The notes: generated from the sequence alone by a model not told the origin. 64,000 bases of DNA from JAMOAD01 sp023621955 (GCA_035403085.1 DAONEM010000004.1:25173-89172); one strand, 5' to 3'; shown: positions 17,285-25,857, counted from the stretch's first letter. Numbers and translations are program-made.

Positions 17285-18005
17285 GGTCGGCTATGGTTTT
17301 TTGGAAGAGTTCATCGATTGTCCCGTATCCTGACCGGGAGAGAAGTTCCGCCGGTTCGCCCTCAAGCATGAGGCGGCCCCGGTGGATCATGATCATCCTG
17401 TCGGCGTAATCGACCTCGTCCAGGTTGTGGGTGCTGACGATGAGGGTCTTGCCCGCCCCCTTGAGGTTGTAGATCTCCTGCCAGAACCGGCGCCTGGCCT
17501 CCGGATCGACCCCCGAAGTGGGCTCGTCCAGGAAGAGGATGGGAGGGTCTGTGACCATGGAGACCGTCAGGGCGACGGTCTGGCGTATGCCGGGGGGAAG
17601 GTTCTCCACGGTCACCGCTCTCTGGGCCTCCTGAAGCCTCTCCTCCAGTTCCCTGCGACGGAGAAGAATCCTCTGGCGGGGGAGGTCGGAGATTCCGGCG
17701 AAGAACTCCAGGTTCTCCCCCGCCGTCAAGAGGGGGTAGAGAGAGAACTTCTGAGACATATACCCCAGGAGGGACTTGACCTTTTTCCGCTCCTTCGTTC
17801 CATCGTAGCCTCCGATGGTCATCTTCCCGGATGTCGGCGGGAGTAGGCCGGTGAGCATCTTGAGGGTCGTGGTCTTGCCCGCCCCGTTGGGCCCCAGGAA
17901 GGCGACAATCTCACCGGTCCGGATTCGGAAGGAGAGGGAATCGACGGCGGTAAAGCCCCCGAAACGCTTGCAGAGGTTTTCAACAACGATGATCGGGTCG
18001 TTCAT
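17256..18005 (-). CDS. ABC transporter ATPase with degenerate signature motif
   Basis: 249 residues with Walker A GPNGAGKTT and Walker B ILFLDEPTSGVDPE and a normal H-loop (VSTHNLDE). The signature that should read LSGG is LPPGIRQTVAL. Similar LPxGxxQ variants occur in the second half of YbhF-type fused ATPases, so this protein probably corresponds to one half of a split YbhF. The start overlaps the upstream ATPase gene by 26 bp. With the canonical partner it would form a heterodimer with one regular and one altered nucleotide site. Confidence 0.88.
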   Translation of the reverse strand: MNDPIIVVENLCKRFGGFTAVDSLSFRIRTGEIVAFLGPNGAGKTTTLKMLTGLLPPTSGKMTIGGYDGTKERKKVKSLLGYMSQKFSLYPLLTAGENLEFFAGISDLPRQRILLRRRELEERLQEAQRAVTVENLPPGIRQTVALTVSMVTDPPILFLDEPTSGVDPEARRRFWQEIYNLKGAGKTLIVSTHNLDEVDYADRMIMIHRGRLMLEGEPAELLSRSGYGTIDELFQKTIADHEKNESRDR

Positions 18006-18903
18006 CGGAGCTCTTCCTTTCGTTGTAGAGGTAGATATCCTCCAGGGAGGGGGAACATCTCTCGATTCCCCGGTTAGGGGCGATCTCCTCGGGGGGACGC
18101 TCCCCGGTCTGGAGGTAGTAGAGGTACTTACCTCGGGGGTAGATCGCGGGGCCGATCTCCCTGTCGTCCCTCCAACGTTCGAGTATCTGGAAGGGGCTCT
18201 CCGTAGTCAGGATTCGGAAGAGGGGGTAGGGGAAGGTCTCCTTCAAGACGTTGAGCTCTTGGTCCAGGATGAGCCGTCCGTTCTTCAGGATCAGGACCCT
18301 CTCGCCCCTCTCGGCTTCATCAAGGTAGGGGGTGGAGAGGAGGATGGTCTTCCCCTCATCCCTGAGCTCCTCGAGGATCTTGAAAAACTCCGCCCTGGAG
18401 AGGGGATCCACACCCGTGGTCGGCTCGTCCAAGAGGAGGAACTCCGGCGCAGAGAGAAGGGTCGAACTCAGGGCCAACTTCTGCTTCATCCCCCCTGAGA
18501 GCCTTCCGGCGCGCCGTTTCTTGAAAGGCTCCATCCCTGTCTTTTTCAGTAGTTCCTCCTTTCGTCTCTCCCTCAGGGGGCGGGGTACCTGTCGGATCTC
18601 GGCGGCGAAGTTGAGGTTCTCCTCCACCGTCAGGTCCGGGTAGAGGGAAAAACGCTCAGGCATATAGCCGGAGACCCTCTTCAGCTTCTCCGGATCCTGG
18701 AGGGGAAGGCCTTGGAAGAGAATCTCCCCTCTCTCAGCCTTGAGGAGGTTGAGGATCACCTTGAAGAGGGTCGACTTGCCCGCACCGTCCGCTCCGGTGA
18801 GTATGGTCAAGGAGCCTTTGGCGACATCGAAGGAGACCTCTCTCAAGGCCTCGATGGGGCCGAAGCTTTTATAGATTCCCTTCAGGGTCAGGTAGGAGGA
18901 CAT
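17980..18903 (-). CDS. ABC transporter ATPase, canonical partner
   Basis: 307 residues. Walker A is GADGAGKST, with GAD in place of the common GPN. The signature LSGGMKQKLAL and Walker B FLLLDEPTTGVDP are intact. The H-loop reads LSTPYLDEAERG, where the usual histidine is replaced by proline (STH becomes STP), matching YbhF N-half-like proteins. A C-terminal extension of about 70 residues follows the ATPase core. Start ATG 18903 lies 1 nt past the HlyD stop, so translation is coupled. Confidence 0.88.
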   Translation of the reverse strand: MSSYLTLKGIYKSFGPIEALREVSFDVAKGSLTILTGADGAGKSTLFKVILNLLKAERGEILFQGLPLQDPEKLKRVSGYMPERFSLYPDLTVEENLNFAAEIRQVPRPLRERRKEELLKKTGMEPFKKRRAGRLSGGMKQKLALSSTLLSAPEFLLLDEPTTGVDPLSRAEFFKILEELRDEGKTILLSTPYLDEAERGERVLILKNGRLILDQELNVLKETFPYPLFRILTTESPFQILERWRDDREIGPAIYPRGKYLYYLQTGERPPEEIAPNRGIERCSPSLEDIYLYNERKSSDERPDHRC

Positions 18904-18904
18904 G

Positions 18905-19801
18905 TCAACTCAGAGGGAACCTGACCGTGACGGGGGCACCGACCTTGAGCAGGGAGGAGTCTCCTTCCGGACAGACCGTGACCTTCACGAGAAGGGACTG
19001 GCGTTCCTTCTCGGAGACGATATACTTGGGGGAAAACTCGGCCTTCTGCCCGAAGAGGACGATCTTGGCGGGGATCCTCTTCTCCGTACCGTCCAAGACG
19101 ATCTCGGCGCTTTGACCGATCTTGAGGAGGCTCACCTCCTGAAGTTCCAGGAAGACCTCGACTCTGAGGGTCTTCTCGTCAAGGATTTCGGCGATCGGAG
19201 CCCCTGCGGGGAGGTTTTCGCCGCTGGATGCCACCTTTTCGAGGACAAGACCGGAGACGGGTGCCCTGAGGGTGTGGTCCCGGAGGTTGAGCTCAAGGGC
19301 CCCCCTCTTGTTGTCCAGGAGACTCTCCTGAACCCGAAGGTCCGCAAGAGCCCTCTCCGTGTCGTAGAGGGTTGTCTCTGCCTCCTTGAGTTGGAGTGCG
19401 GCCCTCTCCCAGCTCTCTCCGGAGGCGGCCTCCCCTTCCGTCAGCCGGGAGAGTCGCCCCTCCTGACGGGCGAGATAGCGTTTCTGCGCCAGTAGGAGCT
19501 CCCTCTTCTTCAGGAGCCTCTCCCGGTTGATGGCAACCTCCTGCCGGGAGATCTCCACCTGTTCGAGGAGGTTTTTAACCTTGAGGTCTTCCAACTTTCC
19601 TAAGGGCCGGTCTCCCTCTATTCGATCCCCCTCCTGGAAGGAGAGGGAGAGGAGAGTCCCCGCTACTTGGGTGCGGAGGATTAAAACATCCCCTTCCACG
19701 ACCCCCGCCGCCTTCAAGGAAGAGTCCTTCTTGGAAGAGCACGAGGGGAGGAAGAGGAAGAGAAAAAGTGTAGTCAGTAGAAGGAGAGAGTCCCTTTTCA
19801 T
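18905..19801 (-). CDS. HlyD/YbhG-family periplasmic adaptor lipoprotein
   Basis: 298 residues. The signal peptide ends LFLPSCSSKK, a lipobox with Cys about residue 21, so the adaptor is probably inner-membrane lipid-anchored. The first half-lipoyl segment (GDVLILRTQVAGTLLSL), an alpha-helical hairpin rich in E, R and Q (about 60-150) and the second half-lipoyl motif (LRAPVSGLVLEKV) are in the order of membrane-fusion proteins. It links the ABC-2 permease pair to TolC. Spacing to neighbours is 1 nt on both sides. Confidence 0.88.
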   Translation of the reverse strand: MKRDSLLLLTTLFLFLFLPSCSSKKDSSLKAAGVVEGDVLILRTQVAGTLLSLSFQEGDRIEGDRPLGKLEDLKVKNLLEQVEISRQEVAINRERLLKKRELLLAQKRYLARQEGRLSRLTEGEAASGESWERAALQLKEAETTLYDTERALADLRVQESLLDNKRGALELNLRDHTLRAPVSGLVLEKVASSGENLPAGAPIAEILDEKTLRVEVFLELQEVSLLKIGQSAEIVLDGTEKRIPAKIVLFGQKAEFSPKYIVSEKERQSLLVKVTVCPEGDSSLLKVGAPVTVRFPLS

Positions 19802-19802
19802 G

Positions 19803-21095
19803 TTATGCCTCCGGTTCTGGTGCGACCAAAGCGTCGATTCTAAGGAGTAGGCTCTCCCTGAGGAAGGAGAGCGCCTCTTTCTGAGACAAACGGCTCTCTT
19901 CGGCGGTCAGAGCCCCCAAGTAGTCGAGGTGCGGGAGCTGAGCCTCCCTGTAGAGCCGTTCCTTGAGAAGAAGGTCCTGCCGGCTGATCAGAACCAACTC
20001 TTGAGTGAGCTCCAGGCGTCTGTTTACGCTCTCCAGGGCGCGAAAGGTCTGACGGAGAGTTTCTTCCACGTCCTTCGCCCGCTCTTCCAGGGAGTTGGTC
20101 GTCCTCTCTATCCCTAACTCGGCGATTCGGGAGTCCCTCTTACTCCGGTTCCACTGGAAGAGAGGAAAGGTGAGGGCGATCCCTCCCAAGGCGTAGAGAG
20201 CGCCCCGGTTTTGCAGGGAGTTCAGACCGGGCTTGCCGAAGTGAAGTTCTGTGAAGAGGGCGAGTTGGGGCTTGCTGAGCCCCTCGACGGCCCTCTTCTG
20301 GTACTGCCACGCCTCCCTCCTCTTCTCCAGTGAGCGGAAGAGAGGGTGGTTCTCCCTGTAGAGAGAAAGAGCCTCCTGAAGCGACCACTCCCTCTCGGAA
20401 GGGGTCCCCTCGATACTCTCCGGGGAGATGTCGCAGAGTCTTTGAAAACGGAGGGCCTCTTGGTCCTTCAACTCTCTGGTCTCTTCCAGGTTCAGGAGGT
20501 TCTCGTTGATCCTGGCGTCGGTCTCGAGGAGGTCGCTCCGTCGGATCTGCTTCTCCTTCAGGAGAAGTTCCAGCCTCTTCCTGTGAAGGCGCAACCGTTC
20601 CACCAGTTGGCCGAGGTTCTCCTCTTTGGCCCGGAGCATTCGGTAGAGGTAGAAGGAGCCCTTGACCAGAGAGGCGGCTTCCCGCTCCGCTCCCTTTCGG
20701 TCCCACCGAGCCGCCTCCCACTCCCTCTCACTCTTTCTCAGGAGCGACGTGAGGGTTCCCCCTGTCCAGAGGGGTTGAGAGAGGGCGACCCTGGCGTCAT
20801 AGGAATCCCAGGATCCCAGAGTCCTCTGGATGTTCAGAGGGGTCCCGGAGGCGGATGGGAGGGAGAGTGAGAGCTCGGGAAAGTCCGACTTGGCCGTGAA
20901 GGAGGAGCCGAAGGCGACGGTGAAGAGTCTTGCGTAACGGGCGTTATCGAGACCCAAGGATGCGCCCTCTTCGTCGATCTTCTTGAGGGAGACTCGGTGG
21001 GAGAGGGCCTTCCCCCTCTCCACAGCCTCCTGAAGGGTGATTCCAGGCAGAGAGAGGGTGAGGAGCAGAAGGAGGCAGAGGGCTCTTGTTCTCAT
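19803..21095 (-). CDS. TolC-family outer-membrane efflux protein
   Basis: 430 residues with signal peptide (MRTRALCLLLLLTLSLPG). It has two repeats of long amphipathic alpha-helices with heptad-like E/R/L patterns and short beta segments, as in TolC/OEP proteins that form a trimeric channel through the outer membrane. It begins with ITLQEAVERG, the usual start of an OEP repeat. Its ATG overlaps the tetR stop by 4 bp (ATGA). Having TolC inside the operon makes this a complete tripartite pump locus. Confidence 0.87.
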   Translation of the reverse strand: MRTRALCLLLLLTLSLPGITLQEAVERGKALSHRVSLKKIDEEGASLGLDNARYARLFTVAFGSSFTAKSDFPELSLSLPSASGTPLNIQRTLGSWDSYDARVALSQPLWTGGTLTSLLRKSEREWEAARWDRKGAEREAASLVKGSFYLYRMLRAKEENLGQLVERLRLHRKRLELLLKEKQIRRSDLLETDARINENLLNLEETRELKDQEALRFQRLCDISPESIEGTPSEREWSLQEALSLYRENHPLFRSLEKRREAWQYQKRAVEGLSKPQLALFTELHFGKPGLNSLQNRGALYALGGIALTFPLFQWNRSKRDSRIAELGIERTTNSLEERAKDVEETLRQTFRALESVNRRLELTQELVLISRQDLLLKERLYREAQLPHLDYLGALTAEESRLSQKEALSFLRESLLLRIDALVAPEPEA

Positions 21096-21712
21096 GGGAG
21101 GAGTCCCCCTTTGAGGAGAGAGACGACGCTCTCGATTCTCTTCTCGTAAAACTCATCGCACTCCGGGATGGTTCTGTCGAAAGCGACCTCCACCATGGGC
21201 TTGGCCAGGAAGAAAAAGGTACAGAGGGAGAGGATATTGATCATGATCTGCATGGGATCGTTCTGCCTGAGGAGTCCCTGGGAGCTCCAGAGGGCGATCT
21301 TGTTCGAGATGGAGAGCGCCAGGTGCTCCGGGGTGACCTCGTTCAGGAGGGAGCTGAAGAGGGTGGAGACCACCTTCGGGTCCGTGGCCAAGTTGAGCGC
21401 GACGAGCCTGATCAGCCGGGGGTTTTTACGGAAGAACCCGATATAGAGCCGTGGAATACGTTCGAGAAAGGTTTGGGGGGTGACCGGCTCCCGAATTTCC
21501 GCCACCACCAAGGGAATCAGTTGGGAGAAGTGGGAACGGAGAACCTCTTTGAAGAGGCCCTCTTTGGAGTGGAAGTAGTAGTAGAGCATCGCCTTGTTGA
21601 CTCCCGCCCTCTTGGCGATTCGGTCAACCCTCCCGCCGGCGAGCCCAAGTTGGGAGAACTCCTCCATGGCGGAGTCGAGAATCTGAATCTTCGGATCTAC
21701 GTTCTTCTTCAC
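21092..21712 (-). CDS. TetR-family repressor of the efflux operon
   Basis: 206 residues. The N-terminal helix-turn-helix KIQILDSAMEEFSQLG, GGRVDRIAKRAGVNKAMLYYYFHSKEGLF is a textbook TetR DNA-binding domain (residues about 8-55). The ligand-binding C-terminal half resembles CecR-type regulators (TetR_C with PRLIRLVALNL). As the first gene of the operon, with a palindrome between promoter and start codon, it most likely represses its own operon and is released by a pump substrate, as CecR does for ybhGFSR. The ligand is unknown. Confidence 0.92.
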   Translation of the reverse strand: MKKNVDPKIQILDSAMEEFSQLGLAGGRVDRIAKRAGVNKAMLYYYFHSKEGLFKEVLRSHFSQLIPLVVAEIREPVTPQTFLERIPRLYIGFFRKNPRLIRLVALNLATDPKVVSTLFSSLLNEVTPEHLALSISNKIALWSSQGLLRQNDPMQIMINILSLCTFFFLAKPMVEVAFDRTIPECDEFYEKRIESVVSLLKGGLLP

Positions 21713-21727
21713 AGTTCCTCCGAAGTG

Positions 21728-21743
21728 AACCGACTAGTTAGTT
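21728..21743. promoter_or_regulatory. Palindromic operator candidate for the TetR repressor
   Basis: Sixteen-base imperfect palindrome, AAC-2-ACTAGT-2-GTT, centred on CTAG, located 16-31 bp upstream of the tetR start and just downstream of the predicted transcription start. Size and symmetry fit a TetR dimer site. Confidence 0.6.
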
Positions 21744-21758
21744 TAACCATATGGATAA

Positions 21759-21785
21759 TTTATAAGAAAGGGGAAGACCTGTCAA
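21759..21785 (-). promoter_or_regulatory. Promoter of the tetR-efflux operon
   Basis: On the minus strand TTGACA (21780-21785) and TATAAA (21759-21764) with a 15-nt spacer; a TAAATT alternative gives 17 nt. Predicted start near 21752, followed directly by the palindrome at 21728-21743. Confidence 0.6.
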
Positions 21786-21800
21786 GGGTTTTTCGGAGAA

Positions 21801-22217
21801 TTATTCCGTGATCTCCAGGAGAAAAGATCCCTGGTCCAGGAAGAAGGGGAGGGAGAGGAGGGGAGGGCTCTTCGGCGTGGGGTCTCTCTCGGGGATGCCT
21901 AGCTCGAAGGGCTCTGCCAGGAGGGAGAGGAGGTTTCCCGCGAGGACGTTGATGGTCTCCCGGAGGGTGAGGTCGGCCAGGCTGGGCGTCACCTCTTCCT
22001 CCGGAAGGCCCAGGTAGTTGGCGGCCATCGCCTTGGCGACTTCCGGACTGAAGACCCCCCGCAGGAAGAGGGTCTTCTCCTGGTCACGCAGGGAGATTCT
22101 CCAGGGCGTTAAGGCGCTTTGGGGGGGAGGGGAGTCACCCTGGAGGGGAAAGAGGTAGAACATCCTTTCGAAGACTTCAGAAGTCGTTTTTTCCAGTGGC
22201 CACAGGTCTAAGTTCAT
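21801..22217 (-). CDS. CheX/CheC-like chemotaxis phosphatase
   Basis: 138 residues from ATG 22217, with GGGAG upstream inside the preceding cheY-like gene (41-bp overlap). The stretch DLTLRETINVLAGN fits the D-xxx-E-xx-N helix of CheC, CheX and FliY, in which Glu and Asn are catalytic for CheY-phosphate hydrolysis. Only one such motif is evident, as in CheX. The rest is weakly recognisable, so assignment rests on this motif and on adjacency to CheY- and CheD-like genes. Cytoplasmic; no signal peptide. Confidence 0.6.
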   Translation of the reverse strand: MNLDLWPLEKTTSEVFERMFYLFPLQGDSPPPQSALTPWRISLRDQEKTLFLRGVFSPEVAKAMAANYLGLPEEEVTPSLADLTLRETINVLAGNLLSLLAEPFELGIPERDPTPKSPPLLSLPFFLDQGSFLLEITE

Positions 22218-22599
22218 CTTCTTCTGCTCCCAGGGTACGGAGAACCAAATTCCGAATCTCTTCGGGGGTGAAGGGCTTATGAATGAAGGCCTTGGCGCCC
22301 AGGTCCAGGGCCCGTTGGGTTCGGTCCGGCCTTCCCTCCGTGGTGATGATGATGACCGGGAGGTCTTTCCAGCGCTGGTCACTCTTGAGACTCTCGAGCA
22401 GCTGAAAGCCATCGAGGTTCGGCATGTGGAGGTCCGTCAAGAGGAGATCGGCATGAAAATTCACGAGTACTTCCAGAGCCTGTCGGCCGTCGGAGGCGGT
22501 CTTTAACTCGTCAATGGGGATGCCGGAGAGTTCAAGAAGCCTTTCGTACATGAGCAGCGCCGCGGCGGAGTCATCAACCACTAAGAGTGAGTATCCCAT
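22177..22599 (-). CDS. Single-domain response regulator (CheY-like)
   Basis: 140 residues. The receiver fold has the acidic pair in VVDDSAA, the phospho-acceptor Asp in LLLTDLHMPNLDG, the switch Thr in IIITTEG and the Lys in FIHKPF. There is no output domain, so signalling is by protein contact, as for CheY. It lies between an HDOD protein and a CheX-like phosphatase; the stop of the HDOD gene is 2 nt upstream of the start. No histidine kinase is present in the window. Confidence 0.92.
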   Translation of the reverse strand: MGYSLLVVDDSAAALLMYERLLELSGIPIDELKTASDGRQALEVLVNFHADLLLTDLHMPNLDGFQLLESLKSDQRWKDLPVIIITTEGRPDRTQRALDLGAKAFIHKPFTPEEIRNLVLRTLGAEEDELRPVATGKNDF

Positions 22600-22601
22600 G
22601 G

Positions 22602-23477
22602 TTATTCCTTCTCCTGTGTTGAAAGCAGACTCTCCAGGGTGTCGTGAATCTTGTCCAGGGAGCGGGCCAGGATCTTTTCCAGATCGCTCTCCTGGATTCC
22701 TACGGCCTTGTACAAATCGGGATATCCCTTCGTTAAGAGCGCGTCCTTGGAGGCGGAAAAGCCCAGCAGGTGGGCGAGGACGTTGGCCAGAGAGGCGTAG
22801 AGGGCCGGAGAGGAGGGAGCCTGCTCTCCCGGGGAGTGGTGGTAGAGGACAGCCTCTACGAGAGGTTCCGGGAGATGCCACCTCTCAAGCAGGTAGGCCC
22901 CGGCGACGGCGTGGTTGATGCCAAGAACCTTCGTCTCCGCGTCGGAAAAGGAGAGCTCCTTGTCCTCCAGGAGAGCCTCCATCTCCCCTTGGCACTTCTT
23001 CACCTCACTATCGAGGACGATCTTACCCACGTCGTGCAGGAGAGCCGTCGTGAAGAGGTCGATCTCCAAGCGTGGTACCACCTTCTGAAGCTCCTCCCCG
23101 ATCATCGCGGCGGCCAGGGAGTGTCTCCAGAGTTCGCCCTTCTCCTCCTCGTATCCGTGAAAGTTCCTCTCGAAGAGCCTCTTTGCCACCAGCGTGTGGA
23201 TCATCCGGTGCAGTTCGTTCGTCCCGATCAGGAGGAGCGACTCCTTCAGGGAGCTGACGTTCCTTGAGAGGCCGTAGTAAGGGGAGTTGCAGAGCTTCAG
23301 GATGTCGGCGGTGACCGCCGGATCGTACTGGAGCACCTTGATCAGGTCGTGGACCGATGAGCGCTGATCCTTCAAGAGACGGAGTGTTTGAACCAGGGAT
23401 GCCGGGAGGGGGGCCAGAAGTTCATACTCCAGAAGACGGCGCTTCCAGGGGGCGGGGATCGAGATTCCGGCCGTCAT
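22602..23477 (-). CDS. HDOD-domain signalling protein
   Basis: 291 residues from ATG 23477, which overlaps the cheD stop by 4 bp (ATGA). The HDOD pattern is clear: LPASLVQTLRLLKD, a QYDPAVTADILKLCNSPYY segment, SSLKESLLLIGTNEL and HSLAAAMIG, then an HDVGK motif and LLERWHLPEPLVEAVLYHHSP. HDOD proteins are usually scaffolds in two-component and c-di-GMP networks rather than enzymes, although HD residues are kept here. Context suggests that it links the CheY-like regulator to a motility or surface output. Confidence 0.88.
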   Translation of the reverse strand: MTAGISIPAPWKRRLLEYELLAPLPASLVQTLRLLKDQRSSVHDLIKVLQYDPAVTADILKLCNSPYYGLSRNVSSLKESLLLIGTNELHRMIHTLVAKRLFERNFHGYEEEKGELWRHSLAAAMIGEELQKVVPRLEIDLFTTALLHDVGKIVLDSEVKKCQGEMEALLEDKELSFSDAETKVLGINHAVAGAYLLERWHLPEPLVEAVLYHHSPGEQAPSSPALYASLANVLAHLLGFSASKDALLTKGYPDLYKAVGIQESDLEKILARSLDKIHDTLESLLSTQEKE

Positions 23478-24010
23478 AGGGGGTACTCCCTTCCGTTGAC
23501 CTTGAGAAGCGTCTCCCCCGTGGCGATCGAGAGGGTCATGGTACGGCTGAGACTGCTTCCGCAATCCTCGGAGGTGATGAAGACGCCGTTGCGCCAAAGA
23601 ATACGCCTCAAGGCGGCGTAGTTTCGGCGGCCGATGTTGAAGAAGCTCTCGGCGTCGGAGATCTGGGAACAACCGGCGACTTTGACCTTGATGTCCCTCT
23701 TGGTGGCTCCGAAACGGTAGCACTCTTTGAAAAGGAGGGGAACCGCGGTGTCCACAAACTTGAGGGGGTTGAAATCCGGTTCCCCCTTGGCAATGGAGGA
23801 GTCTGGAAGGGGAATGTGAACCATCCCTCCCACCTGTTTCTGATAATCGTAGAGTGTGATTCCCAGACAAGAGCCGAGGGCGAAGGTGACAAGGTACTCA
23901 TGGGGATCGTTGGAAACCTTCATGTCCGCGATTCCGACAACAACCTTTCTCAGGGGCGAGGGAGAGGAGTCCGGATTGGGAACCCTCCTTGGTCTTGACA
24001 TGGTCATCAT
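23474..24010 (-). CDS. cheD: CheD-type chemoreceptor glutamine deamidase
   Basis: 178 residues with the start taken at ATG 24010; 24007 and 24001 are alternatives and a longer frame runs to 24103. GGAGG lies 14 nt upstream. Catalytic landmarks are TFALGSCLGITLYD (nucleophile Cys), GGMVHIPLPDS (His) and the Thr-containing core, all as in CheD, which deamidates glutamines on chemoreceptors and interacts with CheC. It heads the set CheD, HDOD, CheY, CheX-like. Confidence 0.88.
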   Translation of the reverse strand: MMTMSRPRRVPNPDSSPSPLRKVVVGIADMKVSNDPHEYLVTFALGSCLGITLYDYQKQVGGMVHIPLPDSSIAKGEPDFNPLKFVDTAVPLLFKECYRFGATKRDIKVKVAGCSQISDAESFFNIGRRNYAALRRILWRNGVFITSEDCGSSLSRTMTLSIATGETLLKVNGREYPL

Positions 24011-24131
24011 TGCGTTACACCAAGCCTCCGTTCGTTGTCGCCGTCTCCAGAGAAAGGAGAGGTCCCCTCTTTTAAACCTGAGCGTGGAAGAACCCTCTTC
24101 CAAACTCCTCCCTTAAGGATAGCAGAAAACG

Positions 24132-24170
24132 GGGAAAAAAGAGAGAGGGGAGGCCCTCCCCTCTCTCTTT
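24132..24170 (-). terminator. Intrinsic terminator of the sodium symporter
   Basis: Arms 24138-24153 and 24155-24170 form a perfect 16-bp stem; on the minus strand it is followed directly by TTTTTT. It lies 8 bp beyond the symporter stop. Confidence 0.85.
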
Positions 24171-24177
24171 GGAGGAC

Positions 24178-25857
24178 CTACCTCTCGTCGGCCGCCCTCT
24201 CCTTCATCTTCCAGGCCTTTCTGACCATGAGCAGCGTTATGAGCAACAATCCCACCATGAGGGCCCGGGCTCCCCAAAGGTAGGGGTGCCGGGAGTGGGG
24301 TTCGCCCTTCATGACGAGCTTTCCGATGGCGTCCTGGAAGGTCCAGGCGATGACGATCACCCCCAGGTAGAGGGGGGTGATGTACTTCATGACATACTTG
24401 AAGAGCTTGGGAATCTTGATGTCCCCACCCTTGTGGAGCTCCTCCCAGGCCTTGTCGATTCCGAAGATCCAGGAGAAGAGGAGGGACTCTACGAAGGCGA
24501 AGACCACGAGGCCGAAGGTCCCGACCCAGAAGTCCATCTCGTCGAGGAAGCCGTGTTTGAAGAAGAGAACCACCAGGAGAGTGCAAAGGGTGATGAGGCA
24601 GAAAGTTGCGCAAACCGCTCTCTTCCTGCTCCAGTGGAACTCGTCCTCCAGGAAGGCGATGGCCGGTTGGGTGAGGGCGACGGAGGAGGTGATTCCCGCG
24701 ATGAAGAGGAGGAAGAACCAGAGGGCTCCGAAGAGGTGGCCCAGGGGAATCTTCTGGAAGATCACCGGTAAGGCCTGGAAGCCCAAGTCGAAGGCTCCGC
24801 TCTGGGCGATGGCCTTGGTCCCTTCGATGCCGAAGAAGGCCACCGCCGCGGGGATGGCTATGGTTCCCCCCAGGATGATTTCGGCGAACTCGTTGGTCGA
24901 GGCTGTGGTGATCCCGTTGAGTGCGATGTCCTCTTCCTCTCTCAGATAGGAGGCGTAAGTGTTGATGATTCCTTCGCCGAGGCTGAGGGTAAAGAAGATC
25001 TGGCCGGCGGCGGTTAGCCAGACTTCGGCCTTCCTGAGCATTGAGAAGTCCGGGTTCCAGATGAAGGCCATCCCGTTGGAGATGTTGTTGGCCGGGAGAG
25101 TCGGGTCGGGGGTTCCCAGGGTGAGGACCCGGATGGCCAAAACGATGCCGAAGAGGAAGAGAAGGGGCATGCCGATCTTGGCCAGAACCTCGATCCCCTT
25201 GCTGATCCCTTTATAAAGGAAGAAGAAGTTCAGGGCCAGCGCCAAGGCGGTGAAGAGGAGGGCGGGGAGAAGAGAGCTTCCCGGCGTGACGCCCTGGTAG
25301 TTCTGGAGAAAGCTTCCCATGGCCTCTCTGGTGGTATGGCCGAAGTACTTTCCGGTGAGGGAGAACCAACCGAAGGAGAGACACCAGGATTCGATGAAGT
25401 TGTAGTAGACGACGATGGCGAAGGGGATGGTGATTCCCAAGGCGCCCAGGTATTTGGCGGCGGGGTGTTTCCACATGAGCTGGAGCATGCCTGGGGTTGT
25501 TCCGTGACCGCGGATCCCCCCGTAGCGGCCGATGGTCCACTCGATCCACATCATCGGAATTCCCAGAAAGACCAGGGCGCAGAAGTAGGGGATCAGGAAG
25601 GCGCCGCCGCCGTTGGCCGCAGCCTTGACGGGAAAGCGGAGGAAGTTCCCCAGACCGATGGCGTTGCCGGCGACGGCCAGGATCAGACCGATGCGGCTAC
25701 CCCAGTGTTCCCTCTCCCCCTCGTCGGCCTTCAGCATCTGGCCGGGTTTCTTCTTGGCGGAGAGAACCTTGGTAAAACAGTAGAAGGTGAGGGCCGAGAT
25801 GAAGCCCCAACCAAGGAGCAGGGAGAACCAGCCCCAGGGGTTGATGCCTTGGATCAT
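24178..25857 (-). CDS. Sodium-dependent transporter, SNF/NSS family, with extra N-terminal helix
   Basis: 559 residues; ATG 25857 is preceded by AAGGAGGA. The NSS signature in helix 1, AGNAIGLGNFLRFP, and IEWTIGRYGG are intact, with about 12 further hydrophobic segments. NSS proteins couple Na+ to uptake of amino acids or related solutes. About 60 residues precede the canonical helix 1 and include an additional transmembrane segment (WGWFSLLLGWGFISALTFY), which ordinary LeuT/MhsT-type members lack. The gene is monocistronic between a long structured leader and an intrinsic terminator. Confidence 0.9.
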   Translation of the reverse strand: MIQGINPWGWFSLLLGWGFISALTFYCFTKVLSAKKKPGQMLKADEGEREHWGSRIGLILAVAGNAIGLGNFLRFPVKAAANGGGAFLIPYFCALVFLGIPMMWIEWTIGRYGGIRGHGTTPGMLQLMWKHPAAKYLGALGITIPFAIVVYYNFIESWCLSFGWFSLTGKYFGHTTREAMGSFLQNYQGVTPGSSLLPALLFTALALALNFFFLYKGISKGIEVLAKIGMPLLFLFGIVLAIRVLTLGTPDPTLPANNISNGMAFIWNPDFSMLRKAEVWLTAAGQIFFTLSLGEGIINTYASYLREEEDIALNGITTASTNEFAEIILGGTIAIPAAVAFFGIEGTKAIAQSGAFDLGFQALPVIFQKIPLGHLFGALWFFLLFIAGITSSVALTQPAIAFLEDEFHWSRKRAVCATFCLITLCTLLVVLFFKHGFLDEMDFWVGTFGLVVFAFVESLLFSWIFGIDKAWEELHKGGDIKIPKLFKYVMKYITPLYLGVIVIAWTFQDAIGKLVMKGEPHSRHPYLWGARALMVGLLLITLLMVRKAWKMKERAADER

